Below, piece after piece: positions 38,301 through 46,009 of a DNA stretch of 64,000 nt. Both the position numbers and the translations under genes were made by a program. The number at the start of each line of letters is the position of its first letter. The stretch's first letter is position 1. Below the pieces are notes generated by a model that saw only the letters and a list, made by a program, of their open reading frames with translations, had not been told where the DNA came from and made no database searches. The stretch is taken from positions 10,540,001 to 10,604,000 of the forward strand of contig CM037472.1 of the NCBI GenBank assembly GCA_021014325.1, written 5' to 3'. The DNA is from Plazaster borealis (Eukaryota; Echinodermata; Asteroidea; Forcipulatida; Labidiasteridae).

Positions 38301-41300
38301 CCCTCCTATAAACTGGTATCACAGACTGCCACAAAGTACCATACATGTACCTTCCAGGCTAGAATTTGGGTACATGGGTTTCTTTTGTTTGTACAGTTGA
38401 TATTATGTGGAACCCCATTGCCTATGTACTGTGGACTAAGTCTCCACAGTCTCCTGAGGTATTTTGAGGAAAGACCACAGTAGGGCAGTAGAGTACACTC
38501 ACTAGTGGCTTGTGTACTGTGGACTTAGTCTCCACAGTAACCTGTGGTGTTTTGTGGCAATCGCCAGTTGGGCAGGAGAGTACACGTGTACTGTGGACTT
38601 AGTCTCCACAGTCTCCTGTGGTATTTTGTGGTAAGAGCCAGCTGGGCAGGAGAGTACACCACTAGGGGTTTTAACTTTTGCATTTCAGAGCAGAGGTTGC
38701 AGGGTTTGCCCTGAACCTTAATCAGTGACTGGCCAGCAGGACCCGTTAGCTTGTCATTTCAGTGGTCCGCCAGCTTTTTCACCGGTCTATATTTTAAGGT
38801 TTTCTTTCAAAATTGTCATTAGCCTGAGACTTGTTATTTGAACTGATATGAAGTGGTTTACAATACATGCAGCGATGGGACTTCAGCAATTAACTAGCCA
38901 GACGGACTAGTTGGGCAGAATTCTGACTGGTCCTCAGGTTTTTTAACTGGCAATTGGCCAGCGGACCACTGTTAAGGGAGAACACTGTGTTGTAACCTCT
39001 AGTGGTCACATGGGAGGCTCATATTAGTTTTTCCTAATAAACAAATGCACCCAACACTAGCCTAGAAGGTACAGTACTTTGTGGCAGTACTTGTGTATAG
39101 GGAGGATGGCAGAATCACACCTGACGAGCATCTCACACCGCTCGATAATAGTACGACACGGTCCCCCATCAAGGATACTTAGAAGTGTAAGAGAATGTTC
39201 ATACATGTGCACTTTGCACATAATGCTCCATGTACATGTTCTTGCAGTAGTACAACGGGAGACATCCTCCTGTTCACATTTTGAGTCCCATACGGAGGAC
39301 ATTTTGTGTTGTAAACTACCCACTTCTACTTATGTGTTTTGAACTAATGGCACATATCAAGCACAATGTTTCTGACACTACAGTGTATGACATGTGTACT
39401 CTGCATGCTCTCTTCTAATGCCTACATAGCTTGATCAGCAAAGACTGGTATCCTTGTGGTACACATTCCACTGGAAATTTGTGTAAGGGTGTTCACCTTT
39501 GCCATGTTAATGCTCGCCCCTATCATAGAGAATGCCCCTAAAGCAACACTGGCTTCAGTCTGAGGAATTTTAATTGAGCATTCACTTGTGGCTGGAGCAA
39601 GGCATTGTACCACCAGACATTGTTCAAATCCAACCCTCAAAATGGCTTACTGTTACCATGCTGTTACAGACTGGGCAGTTTGGCTGGAGTGTGGTCTCAA
39701 ACCTCCCATATCCTCTTCTCCTATGTCACTCCACACCTAATTGTTTGGACTTTGACAAGATTGGAATGCCCGACCCTGTGATAAGCACTTGTTATTTGGG
39801 CCTAATGGCCCAATCCTTCAAATCATTCACTTTGGCAATTGGACAGCAGGATTTAGGACTATAATGGTTAATGCTAATAACCGTATCATGAACGAAAAGC
39901 ACTTGCCTTGCTATGTCTTTTTGGACACTAAAAAAAATATGCAGGAATGGCTCAGATTATTTAAAAGACCACACAAAGAATGTACAGATCTGAACTCCAC
40001 TTGCAGGCTTTGGTTGGACAATAATAGGCTTATAACATCTAGGCCAATCTGCTGGTTAAACACCAGAGGACAAGTCGAAATTCTCTCCAAGTGGGGCTAG
40101 TTCATATTGAAAAGCATACGAATAATGGACTTTTGAAAACGGCTGGTAGACTAGTGAGTACAACATTTAGAGCTGATAGGGGCATGGTGTACCCCCCTAT
40201 TGTGTCTTCATTGTGTGCTTGGAATCTCAGGAATTCTCTAAAGGATTTTAGGGGGTACTTGTACTAAAGGAAAATAGTGTGTTAAAGTATGGGAACATTA
40301 AGGGGTACCCTCTGCTCCATATTGGGCATGGTATAGAAAAAAACCCAAGCTAACTGGGCCATAATGAAAAGATTATAGGGCAAATGTTGTCCACTAGTTG
40401 CAATGTTTGTTCAGCATCAAAACTAAAGCTCAATTTCAGGCATGGAACTACAGTTTGTCAAAATAGAGGAAAGGTAAAGGCACAGGAAAGACTTTGTTAC
40501 CCGTTTTGACACTTCAAGGAAATTGCACAGTTTGATTTATATTAATTTTCTATGTGAAAAACCTGTTATTTTTACAATTCTTATTTTTATTTGGTAACTA
40601 TGATACAAAATGATCTCATTTCAACCAGTGGAGTACTGCCAGGAAATGCCCTCGAATGTAGACGGTCATTCTTTTTGTAACAAATGTGAAAAGGTCTATG
40701 TATGGAAATGGTGAGAAACACATGGAATGGCAGCTGATAAAGAATTTGTTTTCCTCCAGAAATATCTCATATTTGCTTTGGGTTGGGCGTGCTCCTGTCA
40801 CGTCCGTTTGAAATTAGTTTGATAATAGCAGATGACATGGCGGTTCTTAATTCAAGCTCCAAATTGGTTTAAAATAATACAAAGTGCGATGGTAACTCTA
40901 GTTTCTGTCTGATGGTCTAGGACAAGACGTGGCATATTCCTAGTTGTGTAAACCATACAGTTTCAATGCATGTCAGATGTCTTTCATGAAGTTCGGATAC
41001 AATTTTTTGAATTATGCCAAGTTGTTTTTTCAAAACCACAAAAGTAGAAAGGTTATGTCCTGCATACTCCCTTGTTGGACCTACTGTAATTACAAACATA
41101 CCATACTAAAACTAAATGTCCCCCTTTTTTTTGGGGGGGGGGGAATAACAAACAAAAATAATGGTCTGAATAATAAACAATATAGGCTACTAAATAAATT
41201 AGATGCATTGACAATCAAATTTAGGGCTCAAATTTGGGGGGGGAAAATCCACAAGACCACAGGGCTTGTACCTCAAAATGTTTACTGCACTGTTGAGGTT

Positions 41301-42263
41301 TTTTTTTAAAGACCAGAATTGAAGTGAGAATAAATAATAACAGTTAAACATTTGAATTGTTTAATTTGAACAAGCACCGAGAGAAGATTGATCTCATTTG
41401 TATTATGGGTTTTTTCAGTACTCAAACAGAATTTAAAGATATTTGTCAGACTTTCAAGTCAACATTTGAACAAAACACAAGATTGTCAGACTTGTTCAGT
41501 ACTGAGTCTCTTCTTTATACAGCTATTCCAAGAAAAGACACAATTCAAAGCGACTATAAACATTTTTTATAACTTGAGATCGCCATGCCGTCAAAAATCA
41601 TGGCAGCCGTCTACCATCATCAGCAAAATATAAATTATCAATTTCACATTCAATTATCTGTTAATAAAGTGTTAGATGGTATGAGTTGACTTGGGTACGA
41701 GTTAGTTAACCTGGGTATAAATTGACATGGTTGACCCAGGTACGGGTGAACTTGGGTACGAGTTGTTGGGTCAGGTTGACTTTACATCCTTGGCCTTTGG
41801 GACCGGGAGTTGACCTGCTTCAGTTCAATTTATTCAGTGTGTGGTAAAGAAAATTATGTAGCTTATTAAGTGAGGTACATCAAGAGCAAGTTCCTTCCTT
41901 CATGGTTATTAAATGATAAAGAGCATTAGCAGTCAATTCATGTACTTTCTTTTGTGAGGGACAATGCAATACAATAAAACGCCCTCTACCGTCACGTACA
42001 GACTGAGACCCACCATGCATCATGCAAGCCAATGTTGTCATTGTTGTCATTGTTGTCACTGACGAAAAAACTAGTCACGCCAATTTTACACGGAAGAAAT
42101 ACCATTACCGTGACCATTTTGCATCCTCCAAATTTAGCTCAAACACATCTACAACATTAACACTTTGAAATAGTTGTATATTTACCCTCGTTCCAGACTG
42201 CACACCGCGCCCGCCGACTTCAGTTCGCTGACGTTTGGTCGCGTGTCCCTCGAAAGAAGCCAT
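18137..42263 (-). CDS. HNRNPL: hnRNP L (heterogeneous nuclear ribonucleoprotein L), complete coding region, 16 exons
   Basis: Sixteen exons on the minus strand join to 1665 nt (554 codons plus stop): 42263-42186, 38135-38017, 37223-37136, 35959-35877, 35317-35233, 34154-34069, 33224-33128, 32367-32295, 26273-26175, 25197-24881, 24670-24549, 23501-23371, 22384-22311, 21516-21459, 19746-19651, 18195-18137. Every junction keeps frame. The protein follows hnRNP L throughout: RRM1 about residues 39-119, RRM2 about 136-222, a Gly/Pro/Gln-rich linker about 250-340, RRM3 about 343-416, RRM4 about 466-551. The family binds CA-rich RNA in the nucleus and regulates alternative splicing and mRNA stability; invertebrates usually have a single member (fly smooth). 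Human hnRNP L has about 589 residues, so the length fits. Introns 6 and 12 are AT-AC; the other thirteen are GT-AG. The start is the ATG at 42263, followed by a short basic segment as in relatives. No convincing poly(A) signal is close to the stop; the nearest AATAAA I noticed is near 17277-17282. Confidence 0.96.
18408..19345. mobile_element. Tigger-like (pogo/Tc1-mariner) DNA transposon remnant in hnRNP L intron 15
   Basis: The ends CAGTCGACTCCCGTTATTAC and the inverse of CTCGTATTAACAAGAGTCGACTG form ~23 bp inverted repeats, flanked on both sides by TA, the target duplication of this superfamily. A 148-codon minus-strand frame at 18646-19092 may be a degenerate transposase remnant (RANILVFSCGGG resembles ILLFVDNC-type motifs), but this is weak. 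It is too short for an intact autonomous element. Confidence 0.8.
19651..19746 (-). CDS. HNRNPL: hnRNP L exon 15, RRM4
   Basis: It encodes SDRSVTGLSEWENRASAMES and ANHTNMENP, equivalent to SERSSSGLLEWESKSDALET and LNHYQMKNP. Acceptor CTGCAG, donor GTAATT, ends in phase 1. Confidence 0.94.
19806..20065 (+). repeat. tRNA-derived SINE
   Basis: It contains the A-box-like TGGCCAACTGGTTAAGTGCA and B-box GGTTCGAATCC, followed by the shared tail CCTTGAGCAAGACACTTAAC. It lies in hnRNP L intron 14. Confidence 0.75.
20242..20300. repeat. (AAT)n microsatellite, 3' tail of the adjacent LINE
   Basis: About 20 uninterrupted AAT/TTA triplets directly abut the 3' end of the minus-strand LINE fragment. Confidence 0.95.
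20301..20690 (-). mobile_element. 5'-truncated non-LTR retrotransposon (CR1/L2-like LINE) 3' end
   Basis: The minus strand 20667-20395 encodes a typical C-terminal tail of LINE reverse transcriptase: HKALNGKAPHYISELLQVYT, SRNLRSSS, AAPRIWNSLPLNLRS and FKSLLKTYL. A short 3' UTR (CACCCAGCAGGGTGGATATGT-like) and a (TTA)n tail follow. The same 3' UTR occurs at 33433-33483. It lies in hnRNP L intron 14. Confidence 0.9.
20725..21236 (-). repeat. tRNA-derived SINE interrupted by a MITE
   Basis: The SINE 3' body (ACAAGGTGCTTTGGCGC) at 20725-20857 and the tRNA-like head (CACTCTGCTGATCAGAAACA, GGCCACGACACGCC) at 21052-21236 are the two halves of one element, split by the insertion at 20858-21051. Confidence 0.85.
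20858..21051. mobile_element. MITE with AGAGCTGCCAAC termini inserted in a SINE
   Basis: AGAGCTGCCAACATTTGCAA at the left is inverted as GAGAGTTGGCAGCT at the right. A second copy lies at 46010-46200. Confidence 0.9.
21459..21516 (-). CDS. HNRNPL: hnRNP L exon 14, RRM4 middle
   Basis: It encodes IFINAGAPEPIAIKMFESK, the position of FFEICDELGVKRPSSVKVF in human. Acceptor TTCCAG, donor GTAAGT, ends in phase 1. Confidence 0.9.
21701..21940. mobile_element. MITE with ~65 bp terminal inverted repeats (hnRNP L intron 13)
   Basis: The left arm AAATGTCAAATTCAATTTTG plus GATGTACTCATTTTCC is inverted at the right as GGAAAATGAATACATC and AAATTTAATTCGACATTT. CTCATGTGAGTGGGG pairs with CCCACTCACGTGAG. 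Confidence 0.9.
21979..22129. mobile_element. Short MITE with GGGCTCGGTT termini
   Basis: GGGCTCGGTTGCACAAA at the left is inverted as TTTGTGAAACCGAGCCC at the right, with a TATATCGCCATTGTGA interior. Confidence 0.85.
22311..22384 (-). CDS. HNRNPL: hnRNP L exon 13, start of RRM4, begins at an AC acceptor
   Basis: It encodes RLQRPSHVLHFYNAHPEST, equivalent to RIQHPSNVLHFFNAPLEVT. The first Arg codon is split C/GT across the AT-AC intron. The exon follows CGACAC. Donor GTATTT, ends in phase 0. Confidence 0.95.
22519..22680. mobile_element. MITE family C copy (hnRNP L intron 12)
   Basis: GGCCCAATTTCATAGAGCTG left end, GTGCTTAAGCAGCTCC right end, with the shared TGACATGGTAGTTTGGCTGG interior. 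It lies inside the AT-AC intron. Confidence 0.88.
22690..22935 (-). repeat. tRNA-derived SINE, diverged
   Basis: It contains the tail block GTATACAACCTCGGCAGCC, TTGCTCAAGGTCAAAGATGC and GGACTCACATTCTAATGACT in the order of the other minus-strand SINE copies. Confidence 0.65.
23371..23501 (-). CDS. HNRNPL: hnRNP L exon 12, RRM3-RRM4 linker, ends at a U12-type donor
   Basis: It encodes LPDGGPSYMDYSKSRNNRF and NKEAAAKN, matching the conserved YKDFSESRNNRF and AAKN segments. Acceptor TTTTTGTAG, phase 2 in. It stops in phase 1 (C) at 23371, immediately before ATATCCTTTG. Confidence 0.95.
23637..24130. repeat. ~26 bp degenerate tandem repeat (hnRNP L intron 11)
   Basis: Units like AATTACATATGCAAATTGGC followed by AATAAC repeat about 18 times with heavy divergence; the last few units are the most alike. 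Confidence 0.9.
24224..24405. mobile_element. MITE with ~65 bp terminal inverted repeats
   Basis: GCTGTGTGGTCATAATCAAA and GCAGGCCTGTGGCTGTACAT at the left pair with ATGTACAGTCACAGGCCTGC and TGATCATGACGACACAGC at the right. Confidence 0.92.
24549..24670 (-). CDS. HNRNPL: hnRNP L exon 11, second half of RRM3
   Basis: It encodes VKFMKSKPGTVLVDMGEPYA and VSRAITNLSN, almost identical to VKFMKSKPG and AVDRAITHLNN of human hnRNP L. Acceptor TTGCAG, donor GTGAGT, ends in phase 2. Confidence 0.96.
24881..25197 (-). CDS. HNRNPL: hnRNP L exon 10, Gly/Pro/Gln-rich linker and start of RRM3
   Basis: This is the largest exon (317 nt). The first two thirds encode a low-complexity segment rich in Gly, Pro, Gln, Tyr and His, with runs such as PPHGGGGGGGRGGGGYQDHG. 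The last third encodes IVMVYNINLEKMNCEKLFNL and CPFGNIFK, the first half of RRM3. Acceptor TCCACAG, donor GTAGGG, ends in phase 0. Part of the repeat-rich segment is copied in inverted orientation at 32634-32719. Confidence 0.95.
25711..25848. mobile_element. MITE with GGCCGTGTCCGAATTTGG-type termini
   Basis: Its interior GGCTACAGCTATGACAGTTG, TTCAACGCATGATGACGCAG and the end CGGACACGGCCT are shared with 47877-48004. Confidence 0.8.
25850..26107 (-). repeat. tRNA-derived SINE (hnRNP L intron 9)
   Basis: Read on the minus strand it has the tRNA-like head (GGCCGAGTGGTGAAGTGCAC-type, CTCAAGCTCTGGTG) and the CTTGAGTAAGA body shared with 48762-49137. Confidence 0.85.
26175..26273 (-). CDS. HNRNPL: hnRNP L exon 9, linker
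   Basis: It encodes a linker with LLDDPPPSTYNGPTKAN and RRGGGGNPRF. The linker is poorly conserved, so the call rests on splice sites (acceptor ATCAG, donor GTAAGA), correct phases 1 in and 1 out, and position. It follows the 6 kb intron 8. Confidence 0.85.
28097..28165 (+). mobile_element. Fragment of the ACCATGCCCAATATGG-terminated MITE family
   Basis: GGCATGGTGTACCCCTCCCA, TTGTGTCTTCATTGTG and TCTCAGGAATTCTTGAGAGG match 40182-40260. Confidence 0.75.
28215..28475 (-). repeat. tRNA-derived SINE (hnRNP L intron 8)
   Basis: The minus strand reads GTGTCGTGGCCGAGCGTATA, CTCAAGCTCTGGTGTTTCTG and GAGTTCGAGTCCCGATC, then the common SINE body. Confidence 0.88.
29588..29756. mobile_element. MITE with CAGGCCTGGAATT termini
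   Basis: CAGGCCTGGAATT at the left is inverted as AATTCCAGGCCTG at the right. The interior has CCTTGGTGCCCCTT. Related copies at 42933-43084 and 43875-44010 end in GAAGTATCAGGCCTG. Confidence 0.85.
32295..32367 (-). CDS. HNRNPL: hnRNP L exon 8, RRM2 C-terminal extension
   Basis: It encodes TLTVYKNDHETYDYTNASL, equivalent to RLNVFKNDQDTWDYTNPNL. Acceptor TTCTTCAG, donor GTAAGT, ends in phase 1. Confidence 0.95.
32634..32719 (+). pseudogene. Inverted partial copy of hnRNP L exon 10 inside intron 7
   Basis: The plus strand here reads like the sense strand of exon 10 (CGGCGGTGGT, GGGTACCAGGACCACGGGGA, CAGCAGTACAACCACATGCA), which is normally on the minus strand at about 25085-25000. Relative to the exon it has a 3 nt and a 9 nt deletion and a few substitutions, all leaving an open Gly/Gln-rich frame (GYQDHGEFPQQYNHMQALQQ). 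Confidence 0.93.
32815..33055 (+). repeat. SINE 3' part with ATT tail
   Basis: GGTTCGCCCTGCTGTTCCTG, GGTTTGATTGGCTGCATATT and CGCTATATAAGAAGCCACTA followed by ATT repeats match the 3' part of 48762-49137. The tRNA-like head is missing. Confidence 0.88.
33128..33224 (-). CDS. HNRNPL: hnRNP L exon 7, end of RRM2, starts at an AC acceptor
   Basis: It encodes YDTIESATKAKKGL and GCDIYSGCCTLRVEFA, matching the human segment around DIYSGCCTLKIEYA. No AG lies just upstream of the homologous codons; the exon follows GTTTAC. Donor GTAAGC, ends in phase 0. Confidence 0.94.
33225..34068 (-). other. hnRNP L intron 6: U12-type AT-AC intron
   Basis: This 844 bp intron begins ATATCCTTTT, matching the U12-type AT-AC donor consensus, and ends GTTTAC. 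A branch-like sequence ACCTTAACT lies about 15 nt before the acceptor. With AT-AC borders the spliced codons read SMVEYDTIES, matching AMVEFDSVQS of human hnRNP L. No GT-AG alternative keeps the frame. Confidence 0.92.
33433..33483 (+). mobile_element. LINE 3' UTR fragment with (ATT)n tail
   Basis: CCAGCAGGGTGGATATGTGC plus GCATTACAAGTCTTATT repeats equals the 3' end of the LINE at 20301-20690. Confidence 0.8.
34069..34154 (-). CDS. HNRNPL: hnRNP L exon 6, RRM2 core, ends at a U12-type donor
   Basis: It encodes DVIHTIC and RIVIFRKNGIQSMV, nearly identical to hnRNP L family RRM2. The conserved reading frame leaves the family at 34068, exactly where ATATCCTTTT begins, and no GT donor fits. It ends in phase 2 (GA). 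Confidence 0.94.
34280..34470. mobile_element. MITE family C copy (hnRNP L intron 5)
   Basis: GTCCCAATTTCATAGAGCTG left end and GCAGATCTATGAAATTGGGC right end, with the shared interior. Confidence 0.9.
34558..34924 (-). mobile_element. MITE family A copy, inverted (hnRNP L intron 5)
   Basis: It is the reverse complement of the 9893 copy, including ACTTCTCAGATTCAAATG and the CCAAACGTATACAGGCCCTT end. Confidence 0.88.
35233..35317 (-). CDS. HNRNPL: hnRNP L exon 5, start of RRM2
   Basis: It encodes RVILLTVHNPFYSINT, equivalent to SVLLFTILNPIYSITT of human hnRNP L. Acceptor TTGTCAG, donor GTCAGT, phase 2 in and phase 0 out. Confidence 0.94.
35877..35959 (-). CDS. HNRNPL: hnRNP L exon 4, end of RRM1
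   Basis: It encodes GSPAMINFSTSKRIKRP, equivalent to the hnRNP L segment GHPAFVNYSTSQKISRP. Acceptor ACACAG, donor GTAAGG, ends in phase 2. Confidence 0.95.
36238..36432. mobile_element. MITE family C copy (hnRNP L intron 3)
   Basis: GGGCCAGATTTCATAGAGCT left end and CAGCTCAATGAAATTGGGCC right end. Confidence 0.9.
37136..37223 (-). CDS. HNRNPL: hnRNP L exon 3, RRM1 RNP1 region
   Basis: It encodes GKGQALVEFEDMEAS, matching the hnRNP L RNP1-like segment KRQALVEFEDV. Acceptor TTGCAG, donor GTAGAA, ends in phase 0. Confidence 0.95.
37388..37885 (+). repeat. ~113-116 bp satellite array, about 4-5 copies (hnRNP L intron 2)
   Basis: GCCAGCCTGCAATATGATAT and CTACTGTCTGACCATTCAAT-type blocks recur with a period near 113 bp. 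It is the same family as 16740-17115. Confidence 0.92.
38017..38135 (-). CDS. HNRNPL: hnRNP L exon 2, RRM1 first half
   Basis: It encodes KVVHVRGL and DLVEALQFFGPI, the beta1/RNP2 strand and first helix of RRM1. Acceptor CAG and donor GTAAAA; it ends in phase 2. Confidence 0.95.
38425..38665 (+). repeat. ~76-85 bp tandem repeat, 3 copies (hnRNP L intron 1)
   Basis: TGTACTGTGGACTTAGTCTC, CACAGTCTCCTGTGGTATTT and GGGCAGGAGAGTACAC recur three times. Confidence 0.93.
38700..38990. repeat. Dispersed repeat shared with 54160-54410
   Basis: AGTGACTGGCCAGCAGGACC, TTTCAGTGGTCCGCCAGCTT and GGCCAGCGGACCACTGT-type blocks occur in both places in the same order, with inverted TGGCCAGC/GCTGGCCA-type ends. 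Confidence 0.8.
40182..40337 (+). mobile_element. MITE with GGCATGGT/ACCATGCCC termini (hnRNP L intron 1)
   Basis: GGGCATGGTGTACCCCCCTA at the left and ATATTGGGCATGGTAT at the right, with CTCTAAAGGATTTTAGGGGG inside. It is inverted relative to 6308-6466. Confidence 0.82.
42186..42263 (-). CDS. HNRNPL: hnRNP L exon 1 (start codon)
   Basis: It encodes 26 residues beginning MASFEGH with a basic KRQR stretch, and ends in phase 0 at donor GTAAAT. Human hnRNP L also carries a KRLK-type basic motif before RRM1. The next exon is 4 kb away. Confidence 0.85.
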
Positions 42264-42288
42264 GTTTTTCGCTTTACTGTACGATGCG

Positions 42289-42296
42289 TGACGTCA
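42289..42296. promoter_or_regulatory. Consensus CRE (TGACGTCA) just upstream of the hnRNP L start codon
   Basis: A perfect palindromic CREB/ATF site sits 26 bp upstream of the ATG, in the 5' UTR or core promoter. No TATA box is evident nearby. The same octamer also occurs in repeats elsewhere in the window, so function is unproven. Confidence 0.4.
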
Positions 42297-42932
42297 TCAA
42301 CAGCCGTCAGCTGTTTTTCACTTTAATTTAACGTATAGCGCCCTCTCACGTTAGCAGTGTGCATTTTGTATTATTTTTGTTTTTTGTTTGTTTACCAAGT
42401 TTCCCTAAAAATATGGTACAGAATTGGTTATTAACAGGAAAAATGTTCAAGTTTCAATCTAAAATGGAAAACACTTCAGTTCAGGTAGTGGCTGAAAAGC
42501 CAACCCACATGCCCATGGCAAAGCTCTGGTCCGAGGTGGGATTTGGACCAGGGTCTACGGAGGTGAAAGAAATTGAACAAGATGTGTGAAAACAACCATG
42601 TAGTTTGAGTCATTTGTAACATTTTGTATTATAGTTTTTATTTTATGCTAAAGCTTCGAGACCAAAGTTAGACTTTCTTTAATTATATACATTATCCTTT
42701 ATAATATACAATTTATGATACAATTTTTTGAAAAATTATATTAAGTTGCATTTTAAAGCAACATTTGTAAAAGGAAAAGAGCAAAAAACACACCAAAAAA
42801 CCCAACAAAATGTTCCTCCACCCCCTCCCATTCATAAGCTACTCAATCCCAAATACAGACAAATTTCTAAGTTTGTCTTTTACAGGGAAATACTTAATGG
42901 ATATTTCTGAATAAATACAGGTAGTATAGCAT

Positions 42933-43084
42933 GCCTGATACTTCACAGCTCCATTGCCCCTGGTCCTTGCCTTGGTGCCCCTTGAAATGTTCCAAAAGAA
43001 ATGTACAATTTCCTCATAGTGCCCTTTACCAGGGACAAAACGCCTTGGTGCCCCAGCCCTTTCAAAAACGAAGTATCAGGCCTG
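42933..43084. mobile_element. MITE, CAGGCCTGATACTTC family
   Basis: GCCTGATACTTCACAGCTCC at the left and GAAGTATCAGGCCTG at the right. The interior has two CCTTGGTGCCCC blocks. Confidence 0.88.
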
Positions 43085-43154
43085 GGATAGTATCTGACAA
43101 GGAACAGATAATTAAATCTGAACATTCCAAAACCACACCGTCAGCTTAGGCCCT

Positions 43155-43335
43155 GGGTCCAATTTCATAGAGCTGCTTAAGCACAAAAAGTAGCTAAGCA
43201 CAACAAAATTATGCTTACCAGAATAAGGTTACCAGCCAAACTACCATGTCACATGCACAAGTTGTGACCGGTATCCTGCTCATTTATTTTCTGCTTAGCA
43301 GAAAATATCTTAAGCAGCTCTATGAAATTGTGCCC
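43155..43335. mobile_element. MITE family C copy
   Basis: GTCCAATTTCATAGAGCTGC left end and AGCTCTATGAAATTGTGCCC right end. Confidence 0.9.
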
Positions 43336-43874
43336 TGGTTTAGGCTCCATCAGTTATTTTGAAAATGTTGTGCTTTTGGCAAAGGGCTTCAAATAAGGTG
43401 GACAAAGCCCAAACCTGAGCCTCAGCCTAAACCCTAGCCCAAGCCGAATACATGGGTTAAAGGAAACTTGAGTAACCCTAAATCAACATAAAAATTGCAA
43501 TCTCTACTAATTCAGTCTTTGTTTTTATGTCAGTGTTCTGGCAATTTTGATCAAGACTTCAGTCCAAAAATGTCTGTTTCAATTTTTCCTTGAAATTACT
43601 GACGTAAAACATCTCTCATAATAAGTTACATATAAAACCAAAACTTTAAACCACCTGCAACGAAACATCAATACTTTCAGGACACCAATTAATTAAAACT
43701 AGTTTATCTACTTAATAAACATAAAAGGAAATTAAGAACTGAAACATTTTTTAACCTTAGCTGAATGCTTTGGGGGTTGTACATTTAAAGTACTTTATAA
43801 ATAAATGTCTGTACGCTAATTTTTAAAAAAGAAACAAAGGGCAAAACAAGTTTAATAATGTGCTATAATAGATT

Positions 43875-44010
43875 CAGGCCTGATACTTCATGGAGGCAAC
43901 AGAGGCAATTGCCTCCATGCCCCCTGGTCATTGCCTTGGTGCTCCTTGAAAACATTCCCTTGAACAAGGTCAAAATGCCTTGCCCTTACAAGAACAAAGT
44001 ATCAGGCCTG
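43875..44010. mobile_element. MITE, CAGGCCTGATACTTC family
   Basis: CAGGCCTGATACTTCATGGA at the left and AAAGTATCAGGCCTG at the right. Confidence 0.9.
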
Positions 44011-44582
44011 TAGATTAAATAATCAAAGGCAACTGTAGAACACTCAAGGCGCAATTTAAGTTTCCAATTAAATGAGTTTAAATTTATTTACTAGTATCTA
44101 GCACACATCTACTGTTCCCTGTCCAAATTTTATGTTTCTGTTTTTTTTATACAGAAATTGTTATCATTGTTATATCAATCTGGTATTGAAACCAAGGGGC
44201 CCTCAAAAGTGCCTAGCACTGTGACCCGTAGGCCTGAAAAATACCTGGGTAGAGAAGATGATGAAGAAATGTCAGTTTTAGATTTTGGAGGAAAACCCAA
44301 AATAGAGAAATCCCACCCAATCATTATAGGGACTGAAAACCCGATCCACGTGGCCATCTTTCTACTTTTTGATTTCCTCTTCTTTTTATCCCCTTTCCAG
44401 CCCGCCAGATTTGTTTTCCTACAAGCTTTTTGTCCCCCCCATATGGCGAACTGTGTACAAACTTCTTTTGATAGTGCCCTCTTTTGAATCATCCTCCTCC
44501 AGCCCATGTTAATTTCTTGTAAGGGAACAACAAATTCGTAGGAAAAAAAATCCGGCTTCCAGCCCTCATCTTGAAAGGCTTG

Positions 44583-44730
44583 TTTTAGGGCCTTGTGGTT
44601 GGCAATTTCCCACTAAAAACCCCCCACCGCAAAACAAGCATGGGTCTGGTTCAGGATTCGAACTGGGGTCCACTGAACTGAAAGGCAGGGAAGGAGCCAC
44701 TGACTCAACCTGAATGAACCACATTGAAAA
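44583..44730 (-). repeat. Dispersed tRNA-like repeat (SINE candidate)
   Basis: TTCAGGATTCGAACTGGGGT followed by AAAGGCAGGGAAGGAGCCAC and CAACCTGAATG is repeated in similar form at 25340-25430 and 52320-52430. Confidence 0.6.
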
Positions 44731-44789
44731 ACATCTGCTGATAAGTTCTCTATTTCTAAAAAGGAGATTTCTATGAAAATTATATCGTA

Positions 44790-44890
44790 ATTTGGGTTGA
44801 ACAAAGAACAAATTGACTAGAGCAGGACTTGAACCTGCAACCTCCAGATTATTGTGCTGGCACTGTACCAACTGAGCTATCTAGCCCTAA
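44790..44890 (-). repeat. tRNA-derived SINE head with near-intact cloverleaf
   Basis: The minus strand reads GGGCTAGATAGCTCAGTTGG, then a T-arm GCAGGTTCAAGTCCTGC and CTAGTCA, able to form most of a tRNA. The acceptor stem has mismatches, and the flank continues into a sequence (TTTGTTCAACCCAAA) also found at 33525-33570, so this is a SINE rather than a tRNA gene. A truncated copy is at 49835-49860. Confidence 0.65.
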
Positions 44891-46009
44891 TGTTAGTGGT
44901 CTCCCTATTTTGTCAATATCTTTGTTTGGGGGGTTACCCAGTCAGTTTCCCTTGTGGTTTATTACTTGAAATTAAATTGTAAAATAATCAAGAATCAGAT
45001 TTGGCAGTATAAGCGACTTGAATTCTTCAATTGCAATAAATTTATTGACAAAGTGTAAAATATCATTGGATTTCGCCACCTGATATCAAGTATCGCATTT
45101 TTCCCCTTCAAAACCCATCATTGTTTTTAAAAATAAACAGCTGCTTAATCATACTATGTTTCTGAGATCTCCAATATATTTGACAAGTTGATAAATTAAA
45201 TAACTACATTCAAAGAAAAAGAAGAAAAAACAGTTTTGTTTGCAAGTTTCATCTTGACACCAGTACCACTCTAGACCATGTAACCATCACGTGTTTACAA
45301 AACAGTCACAGAGCCTGGACTTCCTGCAGGCACGATTTATACACAGCTCAATGGAAGAAAACCACAAAAAAAAATTTTTAACGAAAATTGCACTGTGATG
45401 ATTTTCATAAACTACTGATATGAAGAAGGGAAGGGGGGCGCATCTAAAAACTCATTAATCTATTCCTGGCTTTTTGTGAGAATTATGATACAAAAAGTAC
45501 AATTTCTTATATCCCCAGTGTGGTATTTTGCCTGCCAGGAAATGCCCTGGAATGTACACTCTTTTTGTGAACAAGGTGGCACAGTATAAGAAGGGAGTTG
45601 TTTTCATAAAGCACACACTAAAAAAGCATCCGAAGAAATACACTAGATTGTGAAGTTCTTCAAAATGTACATGAGAAATTCCGTTTTCTCTCACGGTCGA
45701 CTAACGTCATAAGACGGTAGTCTTAAGTTGCATTGGCGCATTTCAATATTTGGTATAATAGATGGAATGTTGGGGCATTGGCAGACCTTAACGCCTTTCT
45801 CTACCTTGTAGTACCAATCACAACGATGGAGAACAACGAAGGCACTTTTAGAACTACCATAAGATATACAACTTCCTTAACAGCGGGTTTTACAATCTTA
45901 ATTGCATAACAAAGGGTTAAACTTTCCGAATGTCCCATACAAAGTGATGAGATAATTGATGAAAGTGAACATTCGTGAAAGAAATGTTACAATTCAGGAG
46001 GTTTACAGC

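Larger units (their letters stand above)
42361..46007. other. Intergenic region between TRIP11 and hnRNP L, no gene recognised
   Basis: Apart from the MITEs and SINE-like repeats listed, I see only AT-rich sequence. Small open frames here overlap repeats and lack family resemblance. Confidence 0.6.

Noticed and set aside
44808..44886. Candidate tRNA gene on the minus strand
   Set aside because: The acceptor stem is imperfect and the flanks match other dispersed copies, so a tRNA-derived SINE explains it better.
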